From positions 819,501 through 883,500 of the forward strand of contig CALZFC010000081.1 in NCBI GenBank assembly GCA_945643635.1: 64,000 nucleotides of DNA, in the 5' to 3' direction. The stretch's first letter is position 1. The number at the start of each line of letters is the position of its first letter. The position numbers were made by a program, and so were the translations under genes. The DNA comes from Allodiplogaster sudhausi (lineage: Eukaryota; Nematoda; Chromadorea; Rhabditida; Diplogasteridae). The notes beneath the pieces are model-generated. The model searched no databases, had not been told where the DNA came from, and saw only the letters and a list, made by a program, of their open reading frames with translations. Positions 19,570-31,714 of the stretch are shown here, in pieces.

Positions 19570-21844
19570 ATGACATCTCCGGTGCCGCGTCCTCCAAAGC
19601 GGCTCTTGGCAGATCTTTCACCGCGGAAGCCAATTAAAAGACGACGACGTGGAGATGGATGTCGTATTGCTACCTTTGCTTTTTTGGATCTGGAAACAAC
19701 AGGCCTCTTCCCCAATCAAGTCGATTTTGCTGACCCAAGAAAACTCGATGATCCGGCTAAACTTGCATATCAACTCCACAAAAATGTTCTCGAAAGTAAG
19801 TTATTAGTTTGATTGTAAGGTATTTCTGATAGTGAGAGCATAATTTTAGCTCCGAATGGCGATCGACCGAGGATAACCGAAATCTCGATCGTTGCTGTAG
19901 GTCGCGATTCCTTTTGTATGGCTGTTGAGAAGATGAAGGAGGCCGACAGGGAGGTATATTTTCCGACAGATTGAGTTATAGGATATCCGTTATTAAATGT
20001 TCTTAGGGTGGCAGACTTCCGACTGCTGTCGTGACCAGCGTGCACACTCGACAGATCCAACCTGAGCTGACGGAAGAAATGTGGAAGAAGTACGAGTCGA
20101 ACCGTCGTCCTGAAAGTTGGTTATTTCTGCTACAAAACCATTTTTTTATTGTGAAAAATTATTCTCTCTTAGATAGAGTAAGGTCGTATTTTTTCCTAAC
20201 TATTTTCTTCGCCGAATTCATCCTCGGGGGTTTTTTCAGTACGGTATCCTTTCCGTCATTTTCTGAGTTACTGTAAGTATATGGTATAAAAAAAATTGGA
20301 CCTCCGGGGTGGGAATAGTTAATCGTACCCCGAATTAACAGTAGTTGTTTTCAGAACAACGTTTAACTCAGCGAGTGCTGCGAGAAAAACGCGAATTCTC
20401 TGTGGAATGGCCGGGCGTTCGGCACTTTTTAGAATCTCTTGTGAAGCCCGTTGCCATTGTTGCACACAATGGCATTGGCTTTGATCTGAGAGTTCTTCAT
20501 TCCGAGATTCAACGGGCAGGGCTGCAGGACAATTGGCTGCCGGATGATGTTAGTCGTTACTTGAGGATCTAATTGATTTGTAGCTCTGGGCCAATCAGTG
20601 CTGAAATAGTGACTACCTCTCGACTTTGGTCGGGAGGGTTGCAAACGGCCAAATGGCCTGCCCGGGGGTTACAAAGAGAAAGAAGTACAGAAAATACAGG
20701 ATTCCGGGCCCCGGGGGGTTACAACGCTGTCATGGGTCAGACCTATTTCAGCACTGGAGCCAATGGACATGTTCAGGTCTTCTTTGTTGATTCATGTGTT
20801 GCCATACGTGAGATTGATAGCTCAAACCTGCAAAGTATCTCTGCTGTCGTTGATGGCGTTGACTGGAGCAAACGTATGTTTCTATTATTAGCATTATTCT
20901 TTCTTTTCTTGATACTCATTTGGAATTTCAAATGTCTACTTGCAGTTCAAATGATGCGAGCAACAGCAATCTCTGACATTCCGGAAGCAGTTGCGGCAGA
21001 GGAAGGGAATGGAGCAGAGAAAGGGAATCTAGATGTCGTGGCAGAGACTATCGAGGAAGCACTCAACGTAACAGTGGACGTTGACCTCGTAGCGAGAAGT
21101 CGCCCCACAGGACTCGTCACTCCTCAGCGCCCTCCTCGACCCGTCGGCTCTCTCAGCGCCCCTGCTAAACTGTAACATTCTTTTCCTCCTTTTCTTTATC
21201 TTTCTTTCTAGGGGCAGCTGTTCCTTATAATCTCATAAGGGTCGTTTCAGCTCAAGTCGATGTCTATTTCCTGAAGCAGAGAAAGAGCCCTGCCATCCCA
21301 TTCACTTCCTTAAGTCTGATGAGTGGACTATCGCCAAGCGAAGAAGACTTCAGGCCAAGTTCTTGTAAGCGTGCTTCCTCTCTTTGCAATTCATCTCGCA
21401 GGAGCTTTCTTTTGTACAGAGAAGCTGTTCTTTCATTGTAAAGAAGTTTGTTCAGTCGTCGTGTAAGCGGGAAATGGGAGTTCAGCCGTGGCGATGCCGC
21501 TGTTCACAACAGCCGAGTCGGCGCGTTCCGCCAAGAGAACATTTACTATTCTGTTAGTACTTCGACTAATTCGGGGTGGAATAGTAGATGTTCTGCATTT
21601 TCGCTGGTTTTTGATTAAGCACAAATGCTATAGATATTCGGCGAATATTATGATGCTCACCAAGCACAGGCTGATTGCGAAGCTCTCATGCAGGTGCAAT
21701 TTTGTTCATTTATACATACATATATATATATATATTTCTTTTTAATAATCTCCAGCGCACGCCTCTTTTTTCCAGATCGCCTTGGCTTACGGTGACTCGT
21801 TTCTTAAATATGCCGATGACATGGCTGCTGATATCATTATTTGA
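19570..21844 (+). CDS. TREX-like DEDDh 3'-5' exonuclease with an inserted region
   Basis: Degrades DNA from 3' ends. Ten exons in phase: 19570-19795, 19850-19953, 20007-20115, 20355-20548, 20777-20873, 20946-21171, 21251-21364, 21456-21552, 21634-21693, 21776-21844 (431 residues). The DEDDh set is complete: FLDLETTG (Asp and Glu), AHNGIGFDLRVL (second Asp), VDSCVAIREID, and DAHQAQADCEAL (general-base His and last Asp). A basic N-terminus (PRKPIKRRRRGD) suggests nuclear import. About 140 residues in exons 6-8, partly acidic and partly Pro-rich, separate the middle motifs from the last one, making it longer than the ~310-residue TREX1. The C-terminus is short and lacks the TREX1 membrane anchor. 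The ATG lies directly after TTTTAG, like a trans-splice acceptor. Intron 3 holds a foldback relic. Confidence 0.82.
20196..20318. repeat. Shortened copy of the foldback family in a TREX intron
   Basis: Shares CTTCGCCGAATT and GGGGGTTTTTTC with the element at 11118-11592, and ends GGGGTGGGAATAG, the complement of the CTATTCCCACCC end of that element. It is about 120 bp, so most of the interior is missing. Confidence 0.7.
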
Positions 21845-22117
21845 TTTCTGTGAATTCAGTCTCATATTGCAGCTCTTTCAATTTTGCTTTTTGTTGTGTG
21901 TACCATGCGAGGGTTGTGTGTCTGTGTTTTACTAATAATTTTCTTCTGCAAATTTATTGTTAACATCCTGTGTTGTTGTGTTAAATGCATATTCCTTAAC
22001 GAGTACACATTTTTTCCACTTAATTGGCTCTATGCTTCAGTCTTGTTACTTTTGCGTTTCAGATAATAAATTAGTTTTTTTTAATGAACATTGTTGTTGA
22101 TGTTCTGTTCTGTTCGG

Positions 22118-25100
22118 ATGACTATTGAAGGACAGAGTTGTGGTGATTATACAGTGGAGGATGTTGCAGTGGCAGATAAATGGCCCGGCGAAGAGCCGAG
22201 CTCGCCCAGGCAGCTCTCGCGAGTGGACAGCAGACTATTGCTGACTCTTTTTCAAGCCAGTCCCGGTTCGGATTTCCCCTTGCTGTGGGAACCTGCAACA
22301 TAACGATGTGTCATATAATATGATAGAAATTTTTTTATCGTGTGCAGTAGCAATGATCAAGGAATTCACGGTTGTTTGAGGCCAAAGAAGTGTCTTTTGT
22401 GCGGCGTTTCGGTTCCTTCGGGAAAGTACGCCTCACATTTTTCTGGATGTGCACTCGATCCAGATGACGATGAGATTCAGGTGAGCCTGCGAGGAATGCT
22501 GGTCGATTCAAGACTTCTTCTGATTTAGGAATTGTATGCGAATGTTGTCAAGATAGGATCGACTTGCACGGACGTTAAGGTCCTTGAGACGAAAGTCCGC
22601 TGCGATGTTGGATCCGGTTAGGATTAAGCCGTTTGTTCCCTTCGGTATGATCATGTTGTAGTGATTTCAGTGTTCATATGGAATTATATTAATGTATAAT
22701 AAAAAAATAAACATTGTTTACCTATCATAATTTTGGTGTTCAGCGTTGACACTGCCTGGTGACAACGAAGGTGAGAAGACAGCTGTGTTGGAGAGGAGGA
22801 TACTACGCAGCAAGAAGATCAACATTGGCAAGGAGATTGAGAGGACGGAGGAAGTGCTTGAAGAGGGAGGAGCACAGACAACCGCATCCGATGAGAACTC
22901 TTGCTCCTCTTCCGCTGAATTCCAGCAAAGACTCCAGAAAAGCGCAGAAATCTGCCGACACATCCGTCAAGTTGCGGAGTCGAGTAACAGAAAGAGGAGA
23001 GCAGAACCTCGAAGGTATTATTCTAGACTGATAGGAATGGATGATGACGTCATCTGCATTGAAGGCTTTTCGACGATGACGAGGCATCCGCAGATGATGA
23101 TCGAGCGAGGAAAATTCAACCGATACAAGGCTTCAATTTTTTACTATTTTAACTCTCTTTAGTTAGTTTCAAAAAAGTAACGATTTTATCTAATCTGAAC
23201 AGCTCTTAATTGTTTACTCGAAATGAATCCAATGATTGGCAGATGTTATGGATGTTGAACCATTGGATGTCTCGTCCTGCCAGCCCCTTCTTTCCAATGT
23301 GAATCCCTCTCCAGATCCAGTACCTCTTCTTGGAATGACTGAACGTATCCGTCAGTCCAATTTTCCTTTCTTCATGGGATTGTCTTACCCAGCGGGCCAT
23401 TTATTAAACGGAGGTTGTATATCATGGAAATCTAAATATATTAACTTCTTTTGTGAGTTATTTGGTGGGCTCTTTCAGTCCGAAAACTGCGAGAAAACAT
23501 CCGCGTGAATCTGCGAGCGGACGGAAGAGTCTCCCGCTCTCCGCAGAAGGCAACCGTGGCGTCGATGAAGCCATCTTCGGAGGATGGAGACTCTTCTCCT
23601 CGCGTCCCAACTTATGTCTCCATCATCTACACGGTCTTCGATCGAGTTAGTCTTCCTTTCTTCATCTGTGCTGAAAAGAAGCGGAGAAGGAAGATGAATG
23701 GCTTAGGTGTTATCGACAACTTCGTTTGGTGGTCGTCGATTTGAGGAATCCTTCTGGGGAGAAGACTTGCGCCTGATTTATGCTTTCATCGCGATGAGTG
23801 AAGACTCAAAACATCTCTTCACTCGATTCTTCATGCGCAAGAGAGGCTGGCAGAGACTCGAAGAACTCAAAAGCAGCCTTGAATTCATCGCTGACTTGGA
23901 CGGCTGCCTCAACGCTCTCTGCAATTCCGGGCTTTTCGAGAGAAGTTAGCTTTTTGAAACCCTTTTAGTGCGTGCCCTCTTATATAATCTTCTTCTATAT
24001 TATTCTTTTGATTTGCTAACCATTTTATGTTTATAGAGGTTAAAAAATTTCGAGTTCTTACCTTTATTTTTTCATCATGATATAACTGAAAATAAATTTA
24101 CAATTCCAGGCACAAAGGGGCTCCGAAAACTTGACGATATGTTAAAGCTCATGAACAAAACAGAGTTAACAACATTAGCTAGAAGCAATCGCTTGGACCA
24201 CCGAAAGGTTACTGGTTTGCTAAATGATTGGAAGTTTTTGGTTTGATTTGTCGCCTTGCAGGGAAAGCACGAGCTGAGCAAGCAGTTGATGGAGGCCGCT
24301 TCGAATCAGCGAGTTCTCTTCGGGGGAGATAAAAGCACCATTATGCTGAAAGAGTACTTGGGAAAGGAGATAGATGGTTGGGAGAGAAGTGTTGTTTATT
24401 CAGGGCGAAGAAGATTGTTGGGATGATGTTCCGCATTACGTGGAAGGCAGACGTGCTCTTTCGCTCTTTCCTCACTCTTTATTCCCCTTCTTGCTCGGAT
24501 TCACAACTTGTCGAAGAGGATCCTGGAATGACAGTTCCTTTCTCAATGTTGAAGAAGATGCGAGAGGCTTACACGACAGGAGGCGGCCGGCCAGTCCCCG
24601 TTACTGTTGATACTCTCATTGACATCTACCACGATAAGGCAGAGCTATTCCAGTCAGGGCTTTCCATTCTCTTTTAATGTCACAATCGATTTCTGGAGCA
24701 TGATTTACTTTTACAGGTACGTTGAGTGTAAGCTAGCTGAGGAACAGCAAATCAGGCGGCAACTCAGGAAAGACCATGAGACTGTGAACGTACTGGGGCG
24801 AGAAGCTCGTGAAAGACTCGCCAGTCTCACCCCAGCCGAGTTAGCCATTTTCTTCTTTCTTCATGACATTAGAGTACATTCCACTTACTTACTTTGTTGG
24901 GAGAATTATTCGTTAGGAATGAATGTGCGTATTAAGAGAATCTCGTCTGCTGTCTTTGCCTCGTCATCTTCTCCGATTCACCTCCTCAGCCACAGATGCA
25001 AGAATGGTGAAGAGAGGGGCAGAGTCTCTCGAGAAAGAGAAGAAGCATCACTCCGCTGTCAACTGGCAGAAATTTTTGCTCTCTCAAACTTGTCAGAATA

Positions 25101-25949
25101 TCATCTCTTGTGCACTTCTTTCTGTAAACAACACAGTCTCCCTTCAACTTCTTCAGTGTTCACCCATCTCTTGTCTGATGTGATTGGCCAGTTATTCGAG
25201 CGTCTGGCACTCAATCTCGATTTCCATTGCAAGCAGCCTCTGGATGCGATTGACGAGGTTTTCTCATCTTCAATACACAGCTTCTTCTAATTTGGAATTG
25301 ACAGCTTCGACGTGGACTGAATCATGCGCTCGTTCCGCAGAAGAATGCGCTTGCTCTGGCAGACCGACTCGGCAAACTGGACAAGGAAAACGAGAGGAGG
25401 AAGGAAGACGTCTGTACCCTCTCTCTTTTCTCTCTCATTTCCCTCGCTTCTCTCTCATTTCTCTCGCTTCTTTCTCCTCTCTTTCTTTCTGTGCTCTCCC
25501 TTTCTTGCTCTCTCATACTGCAGATTCTGGTCGAGGCTGCGAGCATAGTTGTGGAGGGAAATCTCTGTCGGCAACTCGCGGATGATTCCCGGAAGAATCG
25601 GTTCTTGCTTCCGACGGAGGGAGGAGATAAAGAAGCGAGTGTGGAGGAGGTCAGCAGTGGCCTGTCTCCCCCCCCCCCCCCCTTCATTCCACTCTTCTTC
25701 CAGGTGGCCCTTGACTACTACCTGAAGAGAGATGAGGCTGAATTCGTCTTGGGAGTGCACTCGGAAGGGCGTCTCTGGCATCTCCTCCTTCATCTCTTCT
25801 TCCAAGATCTCCTCTTCGACCGCGAGTCCCCTGCACTTCCCGATGTCTGGTTTTGCGAGCTGCAGGTTGGTCACACCCACAGTTCCTACTTCAGTCACAA
25901 AGTACTAGTCATCTTCCCCTCTCGGCGCCCTCTCTTCCACTTGCCCTCT

Positions 25950-25982
<33 letters not shown>

Positions 25983-26197
25983 TCTCCCCCACCTCTCTCT
26001 CTCTCTCCGTCCAGTCCTATCCTCTCGACCTGAACTGCTGTACCTTCTACGAACGTCGTGCTTCTGCGGTGGACTCCCGCTTAGCCGGACTGGGAGTCTC
26101 GTCAGTGGAACAGAGAATTGCGACCGTAACGAGGGCCTGGCAGAAGGCATCTGACACCGAAGGACTCTCCCTCAGCCAAGTTGCTGTACGTTTTTAA

Positions 26198-26236
<39 letters not shown>

Positions 26237-26747
26237 TTGTCTTTGTCTCTATATCCTTCTTCAGATGTTCGTACGCGCCTGCCCAGTTGAAGTGCTAAAG
26301 AACGTGTTCGAGATCCTTCTTAAGAATCACCGTCACCGCCGTAGTGGTTTTCCGGATCTTGTGCTCTGGAACAAACACACCATCGCTGTCTGTTGCCTCT
26401 TTTATGCAGAGAGAGGAGAGAGAGAAAGGAGAGAGAGGAGGGAGAAAGAGAGAGAGAGAGAGAGAGAGAGAAAAGTAACCTTTGGAGGTGAGCGAGGTGA
26501 AGGGGCCCGGAGACTCGTTGTCATGGAAACAGCGTCTGTGGCTCGACTTCTTCAGTCGGAATGGCATCCGGGCTGAAGTCTGCCTCGTGAGAGGTTACTT
26601 CTTCTTTCATATCATCCTTTTCTTTCTTTCTCCTTCCACTTTGCTCTCTTCTTTCTCCACTTCAACATTTCTCCCCCTCTTTCTCATTTTTAACTTACTT
26701 TCCTTGAGGAGTTAACAGACGTCGCCTTTCCTGAATTCGTCCTCTAA
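22118..26747 (+). CDS. FAN1: Fanconi-associated nuclease 1 (FAN1)
   Basis: Structure-specific 5' flap endo/exonuclease for interstrand crosslink repair. Exons through the SAP region are 22118-22284, 22348-22480, 22529-22616, 22744-22983, 23243-23350, 23479-23645, 23707-23944, 24110-24207, 24262-24353, 24404-24652 and 24717 onward; later joins are less certain between 24860 and 25320. Domain order matches FAN1: UBZ-type zinc finger (CLLCG ... HFSGC), disordered linker, SAP-like DNA-binding region (LMNKTELTTLARSNRL), TPR-like helical region (FERLALNLDFH), and the VRR-NUC nuclease. Catalytic PD-(D/E)xK residues are visible: Glu in GVHSEGRL, Asp in GFPDLVLW, Glu and Lys in SEVKGPGD. The last exon (26719-26747) adds DVAFPEFVL. 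Introns carry CT or GA tracts. The coding start is the least certain part. It follows TREX by 274 bp. Confidence 0.9.
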
Positions 26748-27361
26748 GCTCCCTGTTTGCTTTGTTGTGCTTTTCATACAAGTACGACTTTAATGTTTCT
26801 GCCCTAGGCTACAGAGTGTATATGCAAAAATGTATATAGCCTGTATGTAACATGCATTTCCTTACATGGGTCTTCGATTTGCTTTGATTCACTTATATCC
26901 CTTATGGCATGTTCAATTCATGATCAGGTATTTAATATAATCCGGAGTACCACCTATTCTACGATTACCGGTAAGTTTACCTGAAGATGTGCGATTTTAT
27001 AGGTTTTATATTTGCTCACATTAAGCTAACTTTGCGATCCATTTAAACGAAAGGATGATCTGTGCTGTTATTAGTGTTAGTGCTTGCTTTTCAGGCTCCC
27101 CATTTTGTCTGTGCCAAGCGAATTTTAATAAACATGTATTATTGAATGCAACTAACACTTCGTATTTGTCGAGATCACAGATAAGTGGGAGTAAAGCACA
27201 GAAAGCATGAGATCAAGGGAAAAATGTGGCGGTAGTTTCTACTAGAACTCCATCATTCTGAGCCAGTGTCTTTTAGAGATTATGACAATTGCTTATGGTT
27301 AGCTGGGAGATTCCTAGATATATCCGTGATGGGAGAAGGCCTAGTCATCGTAAGAGAGGAT
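26748..27361. other. Intergenic between convergent FAN1 and GDSL genes
   Basis: AT-rich spacer joining two 3' ends. ATTAAA/AATAAA-like signals are present (for example TTAATAAAC near 27126). No gene seen. Confidence 0.6.
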
Positions 27362-27767
27362 CTAGAGAGTCCGCAGCCGCCTGAAGAGTAATTCGGCGAT
27401 ACGGTCATTAGCCTCCTCGGTCGGGTGGAAAGCACCTTGGGGATCCCCCTGCAGACGGAGAGACTCCGTCGCAGACCTGAGAGGGAGAGAGTGAATAGAG
27501 AAGGGAGAGAGCGGAGAGAGGAGCATAGTAACCTTATTCGTGAATAAGCAGAGCAGATGCCATGAGTGGAGAAGACAGAAGGGATCGCAGTCTCCACCGA
27601 CCAGCCAGCACGAGTTCCCACTCGAGACAGAAGATCATTCAGACCACCCAGCAGAACACGCTCAGCACGAGACACTTCCGACGACGACAACTTAACTCAG
27701 GGAGAGAGAAAGTGAAGTAAGAAGAGAGGGAGAGAGAGACAGGGAAGCAGGGAAAGAGAAGGAAAGC

Positions 27768-27830
<63 letters not shown>

Positions 27831-29185
27831 GAAACAGGAAGAATGGGAGAGAGAAGGAAAGCAGGGAGAGAAGGAAGGACAGAGTGAAACAGGGCGAGAG
27901 AGTGAGAGGGGGAGAGAAAGAAAGGGAAGCACGGAGACGACGAGCGAGAGGATTACGACACCTTGCCAGCGGCTTCACAAGACGCATCCACCTCGCCGTG
28001 CTCGTCGCGGAAGAGATCGAAATAGTACGGGACGAGGACTTGGCGCGGAGCCAAGTTGGTCACGGCACTCGACACCAAGGACAGCTCAGACGAGACGAAG
28101 CGCATCCTGTTGAAGAGAAGAGTGAGGTGAGAGAGAGAGAGCGAGAGAGAGCGAGAGAGAGAGAGAAAGAGGGAGAGAGAGAGAAAGAGAGAGAGAGAGG
28201 TGAGGGGAATAAGAGAGTAAAGAAAGAGAAATCAGAGAGGAGAGGGGGCAGAGAGAAGCCACTGACCGAGACTCCAGTCCTGCGAGCAAATGGGCAGAGT
28301 CGCCTTGGCGCAGAGATTCCAAGATGTCTCCGTAGCCGAGATCATTTCCCCCGAGAGACATGGCTAAGACATCCGGGCCACTTCCTCTGAAGAATGCGAA
28401 TGGTCAATGACTGCGTGTGTCCCTTGCTGACCTTTCTCGTGTGATCCCTGCGATGACATCGAGTTGTGCTCGTGAAGAGGCAGAGAAGAGGAGGCCGGAG
28501 TGAACGGACGCACCAGTGCATGCCAGGAAGGAGAAGTGGAGGGCGGTGGGGGACGGGACGGACAGCGAAGAAGCCATTTGCTCTGCCAGTTTGTACCCCC
28601 ACGAACGGCGTGAGCGGTGGCATTCTTCTGCAGAGACTGCCACTCCCAAGGGTTCGTATCCTTATTACCGTAATCCTTCCGTAAATGTAGTCAGCATTTA
28701 TACTTATATAGAGAAGTAAGTCGTAATTTTTCCCCTTGACTCCGCATATGGAAAATATACTAGGGAGTGAGCAACGCATTTTTTTTTTATATAAAAGCGA
28801 ACATTTGAATAGATTTGTGAAACTTCCGAGCAGAAGAATCGCACTCCCGCTCGCTTTCTCTATTTCTCTCTCTTTCTTTCTCTCTCTCTCTCGCTCTCTT
28901 TCTCTCTCCCCCCTCCCTGTCGTGCTATCTAATAATTTGTAAAGGAATTTTGAAGAAAAGCCGCATTGTTGGCGGTAAGATCAAAGCGATGCTCTAATTA
29001 CAGTTGCTTTTCAAGCAAAGTCGCTGCCGCTTCAAAGAAAGAGCAGAAAATGGCAGATCCACCCACTTTTTTGTCGGATCTTTCCGAGATCGTGAGAAAG
29101 GGGAAAGATGAGTTTTAGTCGCTGCGGTAAGAAGAGAATACAATTGGATGAGAAAGAGAGATCGAGATGAAGAAAGCAGATATAA

Positions 29186-29258
<73 letters not shown>

Positions 29259-30302
29259 TAGTGAGTCTCAGAGGTCTCAGAAGGCTGGGAAGAGTGCGAA
29301 GTGAGTGATGAGTAGTGGTTGAGATGAGAGGGGCCGCCACTGCAGAGTGATTGCCTCTCATCATTCTCTTCTCTTCTCTTCTCACTTATCGAACTCGTCC
29401 CTCTTCCTATCACTTTGTTTCATTGTCTGTCCAGCTTTTGCCATTTCAATATGCAAACTTTTAAGCTGTTTTTTTTACTCTTTTTCTCTGATACATACAT
29501 ATGGCTAATATAAGTTAATTATTTAAATATTAAGGAAAAAATTAAAGCAATGCCTAACGTGAGAGCCAGGAAGCTGGTTTTCCGAGTCGAACCTCAGCAA
29601 CCACATCGGGGTTGCCTTCTCCAGAAGCGAAGGAATCACCCAGAACTGCCAGCCAAATGTCTCTGACACTTACTGAACCACTGCCAATGGCAAGGAGATC
29701 AGTAGAAAAGAAGACTCGCAGAGCCACAGAGTATTCACCCTGCAGGGATTGATAATAACGAAAGGTTGGGAAAGAGATTGAGAGAGAGAGAGAAGGGAAG
29801 AGAGTGAGAGAGCGAGAGAGTGAGTGAGAGAGAGATAGAGAGAGAAAGCGAGAGAGAGAGAGAGAGAGTGAGTGAGAGAGAGAGAGAGAGAGTGAGTGAG
29901 AGAGAGAACGAGCACCTGATGGGGAGCAAAGAAATGAGAGCTGCACGTAGAGGAGTTCCACGACTCCACCAGCTCCCCATGGATAGAAGCGGACCATTGA
30001 AAGTGGAGTTCGTGGAGTTGTCTGGGTCTCCTTCGTCCTCTCCTCCCTCTTCCTCTCTCTGTCTCTTCCTCTCCTTGACAGGCATCAATTAGAACCTTTC
30101 CGTAGAGAGACCGCCAATCTTCGAGTCCGTTCACGAGTCCGTCAGAGAGAAAAGAAGGACGGGAGAAGAGGAGCTCTCTCTCATCGTAGCGAGTCGAAAT
30201 CTGTATTCAACCTTCCTAAGATCATATCGACTCTAAACTGTTTGACTGTCTTACCGTATTCTCGAAGATGTAAAGTGCAGCCCGGGGCCAGTTGTTGAGG
30301 AG
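27362..30302 (-). CDS. GDSL/SGNH-family esterase or lipase (5' end uncertain)
   Basis: A hydrolase with the four SGNH blocks in order: I, VLGDSFASGEGNPD (nucleophile Ser); II, LACTGASVHSG; III, SLGGNDLGYGD; V, DPQGAFHPTEEAN (Asp and His). ECHRSRRSWGYKLAEQ and FSTHGICS are also typical of the family. In-phase exons, 5' to 3': 30021-29916, 29739-29559, 28627-28432, 28386-28267, 28106-27962, 27690-27533, 27476-27362. An upstream exon near 30302-30268 (LLNNWPRAALYIFENT) joins through a small exon near 30113-30080. The first exon and signal peptide were not placed. Introns are long and filled with GA on the plus strand (CT in the sense direction). Likely an extracellular or lysosomal lipid esterase; the substrate cannot be told. 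Confidence 0.8.
29770..29910. repeat. (GA)n tract in a GDSL intron
   Basis: About 140 bp of interrupted GA repeat on the plus strand, polypyrimidine on the gene's sense strand. Similar tracts occur at 27770-27825, 28130-28200 and 29190-29255. Confidence 0.9.
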
Positions 30303-31714
30303 CTGAAAGAAGTGGAAGAAGGTCTTGACAGCAGCGACCATTCCTTCTCCAGCAAGCATCCGAGACTGGCCTGGCTCCCCCCGCCAGCTCCCCCGCGGCA
30401 TCCACCGACCACAGAAAGGGCGGCGACATCAAAGGGAGTCCCACTCTCTCCTTCTCAGCTCCCTCTCACTCTCCACACTCTCTCCACTCTCGCGCATTCT
30501 CGAGAAGAGACACACGCCATGTGAATGCTGCCGATCACGATTGCGGGCTTCCGACCATCCATAGTCTCCTAAATACAGAATCACTTTTTTTTTCTTTTCA
30601 CACCCCAGAAAAAGGGAGAGATGGAGATGGAAGGGGGAGAGATGAAGAGAGAGAGAGAGAGAGAGAGCACTCTAGAGGGGAGAGGAAGAGGAAGAGAGAG
30701 AGGGAAGAGACAGATTGGAGGAAGAAATAAGAGTGAGATTGGAGAGGGAGAGACAGAGAAAGGGAGAAGAGTAGATCATGACAACAATGATAGCAATTTG
30801 AATATGGTTGGCATATGCATCTTGGCGGCAATGAATATGTGGCCAGAGAAGATGGCTCTCCGACTCTTGATATCCTCGCAACATAAAGAGTGCGTCTGAG
30901 ATGAAAGGAGCCGCAGAATGAGGGAGCAGAGAGCAGAGATTTAGACAGTCTGAGAGGAAGAGAGACAAAGAGGGAGAGCGGGAGAGGGTGAGAGAGACGT
31001 GGGAAAAGAGCGTCACTACAGGAATCAAAAACACTCTCAGGGACATCTATAGATAAAGACAGCCATTGTGTATTAGCTGAAGAGAACTAGGTTAGAAGAG
31101 CGAAGGCGAGAGAGAGGGCGAGAGAGAGGGCGAGAGAGAGGGCGAGAGAGAGAGAGAGAGACGGTGCGAAAGAAAGTGAGCGTTTAAGGAAAGTGAAAGC
31201 GAGGCGCGATTTTATTATGGGTATTCCCAGGAATACCAATGGCATTATATATACATACATATGTATGTATGTAAGTACATATGTATGGTGGCGTTCGAAT
31301 GATACATTTTAGTTACGCACGTACGTTTATCATTTAAGCATGAATGCACATGATAAAAAAATGTTTGTGGACGTTTTCAGTTCGCTGGGACGGTACTTGT
31401 AAGTAAGGGCACTCCTTCCCCCATAAGTACTCTAGGCTCATATTTACATAAGTAAATTTGTAGTTTGTATCCGCTTATTATCCACATACATATCTCTCTG
31501 TCTCTGGGACGGTTCAGTGATTACTCCCCGCTGTCATTAGCCCACAGACGAAAAAACACCACGGACATTTTCCGTTAACAGAATTGTAATTGCATATTTC
31601 CTTGTTTATTCTGAATCACTGCATCTCATTGAATTCGTTGAACTTGTGAATGTGGCAACATAAAACAACTTGAAACTAAAGAGGCAGAACATTAAATGAT
31701 GAAGAAGGAAGAGA
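30303..31714. other. Region without an assigned gene
   Basis: Probably contains the 5' exons or promoter of the GDSL gene, since short minus-strand coding-like pieces occur near 30480-30560 and 30800-30900, but none could be joined in phase. Purine-rich tracts lie at 30640-30710 and 31100-31160, and a TACATA/TATGTA microsatellite at about 31235-31290. Confidence 0.45.

Noticed and set aside
23012..23162. Reading straight through after FAN1 exon 4
   Set aside because: The phase of the next clear exon (DVMDVEPLDV) only fits the donor at 22984; kept as an alternative isoform finding.
26401..26490. Continuous FAN1 frame through the GA tract (RERERREKERE)
   Set aside because: Excluding it joins WNKHTIA to VSEVKGP, matching FAN1 exactly, so it is an intron.
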